Below, one piece after another: positions 61,719-64,000 of a DNA stretch of 64,000 nucleotides. The DNA is taken from NCBI GenBank assembly GCA_035545735.1, contig DASZXS010000063.1:76985-140984 (forward strand). Direction: 5' to 3'. Below the pieces are notes generated by a model. It did not search any database and was not told the origin of the DNA. It saw nothing but the letters and a program-made list of their open reading frames with translations. The position numbers and the translations under genes are program-made. How positions within the stretch are numbered: position 1 is the stretch's first letter; every line of letters starts with the position of its first letter. Origin of the DNA: JAJYKC01 sp035545735 (lineage in GTDB: Bacteria > Acidobacteriota > Terriglobia > Bryobacterales > Bryobacteraceae).

Positions 61719-63107
61719 GTGCAAACTTACGATCTGATCGTCATCGGCTCGGGCCCGTCCGGGCAGCGGGCCGCAATTCAAGGATCCAAGGTCGGCAAAC
61801 GCGTCGCGTTGATCGAGCAGCGCGAGATGATTGGCGGCGTTTGTATCAACACGGGAACAATTCCGAGCAAAACCTTTCGTGAAGCGGTCCTGCACCTCTC
61901 CGGCTATCAATATCAGAGCATCTACGGCATCAACTATCGCGTGAAAGACAAGATCACGATGGCTGATCTTGCCTTCCGCGTGCAGCACGTCATCAAAACC
62001 GAGATCGATGTAACGCAGGCGCAGCTTTCCCGGAACAACATCGAGCTCATGATGGGCACCGCGAGCTTCCTGGACAAGAATACGGTGCGCGTCACCAACT
62101 CGCGCGGCATACAGGATTACCAGGCGGCGACGATTGTAATCGCCACCGGCACCAAACCCGCCGCTTCGCCGAAGGTTCCGCTCAACAACAAGACCATCAT
62201 TAACAGCGACCAGATTCTCCAGATGCCGGAACTGCCCAAGACGATGATCGTGGTGGGCGGCGGCGTCATCGGAGTCGAATATACCTGCATGTTCGCAACG
62301 CTGGGCCTGCGGATGATCCTGATCGAGCGGCGCCCGCGGCTGCTGGAGTTTGCCGACGCCGAAATGGTGGAAGCGCTCTCTTACCATCTGCGCGACAGCC
62401 GGGTCACGATGCGCCTGAATGAAGAAGTCCAGAGCGTGGAGGAGTTGCCGGACGGCACCGTGGTGGCGAACCTGGAGAGCAACAAGAAAATCTCGGGCAA
62501 TGCCCTGCTCTATGCGGTGGGACGGCAGGGCAATGTGGATGAACTGAACCTCGCCGCCGCCGGGATCTGCGCCGATGCGCGCGGCCGCATTAAAGTAAAT
62601 TCCGATTATCAGACCGAGCAGCCGCATATCTATGCTGTGGGGGACGTCATCGGATTTCCGAGTCTGGCGTCGGTGTCGATGGAACAGGGACGTCTCGCCG
62701 CCGCTCACGCCTTCGGGGCCGCGGTGCACTCGAACCCCGCGAACTATCCCTACGGCATTTACACGATCCCGGAGATATCCTTCGTGGGTAAGACCGAGGA
62801 ACAATTGACCGACGAGGATGTGCCGTACGAAGTAGGCGTGTCTTATTACCGGGAAATCGCGCGCGGGCAAATCCGCGGCGATACCACGGGAAGGTTGAAG
62901 TTGATTTTCCACCGGGAGACCAAGGATATCCTCGGCGTGCACATCATAGGCGAGGGCGCCTCGGAGTTGCTTCACATCGGGCAGGCCGTGATGATTCTGG
63001 GCGGGAAGCTCGATTATTTCGTGAACACGGTTTTCAATTACCCCACGCTTGCGGAATGTTACAAAGCCGCGGCGTTCAACGGACTGAACAAGCTGACGAG
63101 GTCCTGA
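61719..63107 (+). CDS. sthA: Soluble NAD(P)+ transhydrogenase (SthA-like flavoprotein)
   Basis: A 462-residue FAD-containing pyridine nucleotide-disulfide oxidoreductase-fold enzyme moving hydride between NADPH and NAD+. Seen are DLIVIGSGPSGQRAAIQGSKVGKRVALIE (FAD), GGVCINTGTIPSKTFREAVLHL with only one Cys where disulfide reductases have CxxxxC, the NAD motif MIVVGGGVIGVEYTCMFATLGL, IYAVGDVIGFPSLASVSMEQGR and the C-terminal NYPTLAECYKAAAFNGLNKL. The single Cys is the usual difference between SthA and lipoamide dehydrogenase. GTG at 61719 gives normal length. The ROK gene follows after 3 bp. Confidence 0.95.
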   Translation: MQTYDLIVIGSGPSGQRAAIQGSKVGKRVALIEQREMIGGVCINTGTIPSKTFREAVLHLSGYQYQSIYGINYRVKDKITMADLAFRVQHVIKTEIDVTQAQLSRNNIELMMGTASFLDKNTVRVTNSRGIQDYQAATIVIATGTKPAASPKVPLNNKTIINSDQILQMPELPKTMIVVGGGVIGVEYTCMFATLGLRMILIERRPRLLEFADAEMVEALSYHLRDSRVTMRLNEEVQSVEELPDGTVVANLESNKKISGNALLYAVGRQGNVDELNLAAAGICADARGRIKVNSDYQTEQPHIYAVGDVIGFPSLASVSMEQGRLAAAHAFGAAVHSNPANYPYGIYTIPEISFVGKTEEQLTDEDVPYEVGVSYYREIARGQIRGDTTGRLKLIFHRETKDILGVHIIGEGASELLHIGQAVMILGGKLDYFVNTVFNYPTLAECYKAAAFNGLNKLTRS

Positions 63108-63110
63108 TCT

Positions 63111-64000
63111 ATGCGGCGCGCCGTAGGTGTTGCGATTTCCGAGCGGGTGACCGCCGGGCTGGTGGAAGACAATCAGGTGGTCGGAAATTTACGGGCTTTC
63201 CCCGAGGAGGGGTGCTCCGCCAGCGACCTGCTATCGATGCCGGCCGAGCAGATCGCGATATGCATCGCCCAGCAGGCCGCTGTCGCGGCGCGCGATGTCG
63301 ATGTAACGGCGATCGGAGTGGGTTTTCCGGGCATCATCCGCAATGGGGTGCTCGAAGAAGCGCCCAATCTGCAGCAGGTGAAGGGAAGCAACATGCAGGC
63401 CCTCATCGGGGCAGAACTTCGCGCCCGCGGGATCCTCGCTCCCGTGCATCTTTTTAACGATGCCGATCTGATGGCGGCGGGTCTGGCCGCGGCGCGCGGG
63501 CATCTGGACCGGCTGGTGCGGGTGTGGACGCTCGGAAACGGGATCGGATACGGTCAGTATCCGTGGTCGGAGGGTGTGTGGGAAGGCGGTCACATGGTGG
63601 TTTCGCTTGACCCCAAGGAGCGATTTTGCGGCTGTGGCGGAATCGGGCATCTCGAAGGAATCATGGGCCATCGCGCCATGCGGCTGCGGTTCCTCGACCT
63701 GGAGCCGGAAGAGGTTTTTTCGCTCGCGCGTCAAGGCGATCTCCGATGCGCGGATTTCGTCGCGCGCTGGCATCGGGCGCTCGCCGCGGCGACCGCGTCG
63801 ATGATTCATCTGGGCGGCCCGGGAAAGTTCTATGTCACCGGCCCGAATGCGCGGCACGTGGACCTGGCCGCGCTGAACCAGAATCTACATGACATGGTGA
63901 AGTTGAGCGCGTTACAGGGATACGTTTTCGAAGTAGTGCCCGGCGGGGATGATCTTGCCATCGTCGGCGCCGCTGTAAACGCGGCGCGCGCCGCGGAAGG
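63111..64000 (+). CDS. ROK-family protein (sugar kinase-like), cut by right edge
   Basis: About 297 residues are visible and the end lies just past the window. ROK features: GVGFPGIIRNGVLEEAPNL, LFNDADLMAAGLAAARGH, GNGIGYG, GGHMVVSLDP and the zinc motif CGCGGIGHLE with His in place of the third Cys. At the N-terminus the usual phosphate-binding D-x-G-G-T is replaced by GVAISERVTAG. It is co-transcribed with sthA (3-bp gap). A glucokinase-type role would suit neighbouring tkt and transhydrogenase metabolism, but the changed ATP motif leaves activity open. Confidence 0.85.
   Translation, partial: MRRAVGVAISERVTAGLVEDNQVVGNLRAFPEEGCSASDLLSMPAEQIAICIAQQAAVAARDVDVTAIGVGFPGIIRNGVLEEAPNLQQVKGSNMQALIGAELRARGILAPVHLFNDADLMAAGLAAARGHLDRLVRVWTLGNGIGYGQYPWSEGVWEGGHMVVSLDPKERFCGCGGIGHLEGIMGHRAMRLRFLDLEPEEVFSLARQGDLRCADFVARWHRALAAATASMIHLGGPGKFYVTGPNARHVDLAALNQNLHDMVKLSALQGYVFEVVPGGDDLAIVGAAVNAARAAE

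Noticed and set aside
1..64000. CRISPR arrays, tRNA/rRNA genes, insertion sequences, prophage
   Set aside because: No regularly spaced repeats, no tRNA-like cloverleaf in any gap, and no transposase, integrase or phage structural protein among the readable genes.

Overview
This is a GC-rich, very densely packed bacterial chromosome segment: no intergenic gap exceeds about 150 bp and many neighbouring genes overlap or lie 0-10 bp apart. The content points to an acidobacterium of the Solibacter/Bryobacter type. Evidence is an orphan MacB/FtsX-like permease of the 'acidobacterial duplicated orphan permease' kind, three FG-GAP/ASPIC (CRTAC1) proteins with TPR partners, a secreted protein ending in what looks like the Solibacter-type C-terminal domain (TIGR03437), and many Tat- or Sec-exported hydrolases. 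Taxonomy is inferred from gene content only; no rRNA or tRNA gene was seen.

Layout. 1-8.9 kb: truncated transketolase, an APH(6)/hydroxyurea-type kinase overlapping a secreted two-domain VOC protein, a secreted alpha/beta hydrolase followed by a second APH-fold kinase, PhoU, and a GH95-like glycosidase. 8.9-18.0 kb: a CRTAC1/TPR island with one large CRTAC1-redoxin-like-TPR fusion, a TPR protein, a reverse-strand CRTAC1 protein, and a small ORF-TPR-CRTAC1 operon. 18.1-26.9 kb: orphan permease, an unrecognised protein coupled to a Tat-exported alkaline-phosphatase-fold protein, then a CaiB-type CoA transferase with two exported proteins of unknown role. 26.9-32.0 kb: a methyltransferase, an ECF sigma factor of the ECF42 type (C-terminal TPR-like region) with a DGPF/YciI protein, a RibD/DHFR-fold reductase and a TonB-dependent receptor. 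32.0-39.2 kb: GH3 beta-glucosidase, SDR, a cysteine-desulfurase-like PLP enzyme and a Tat-exported Gfo/Idh/MocA oxidoreductase. 37.9-43.3 kb: ileS-lspA-lgt-DUF1015 operon. 43.4-55.0 kb: epimerase, esterase, a frameshifted cytochrome c/PQQ-type sugar dehydrogenase, quinol-type nitric oxide reductase and a methyltransferase that both have Crp/Fnr-like dyads upstream, a phosphodiesterase, a dienelactone hydrolase and a CehA/McbA-like PHP hydrolase. 55.1-60.8 kb: LysR regulator divergent from leuABCD, where LeuA lacks the regulatory domain and its start site lies inside a perfect palindrome. 60.7-64.0 kb: zinc metallopeptidase, SthA-type transhydrogenase and a ROK-family protein cut by the right edge.

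How the genes fit together: the window mixes housekeeping (pentose phosphate, leucine synthesis, lipoprotein processing, isoleucyl-tRNA) with a secreted polysaccharide/ester degradation set and NO detoxification. The parts least explained by known systems are the CRTAC1/TPR island, the unknown protein plus alkaline-phosphatase-fold pair, and the leu control region.
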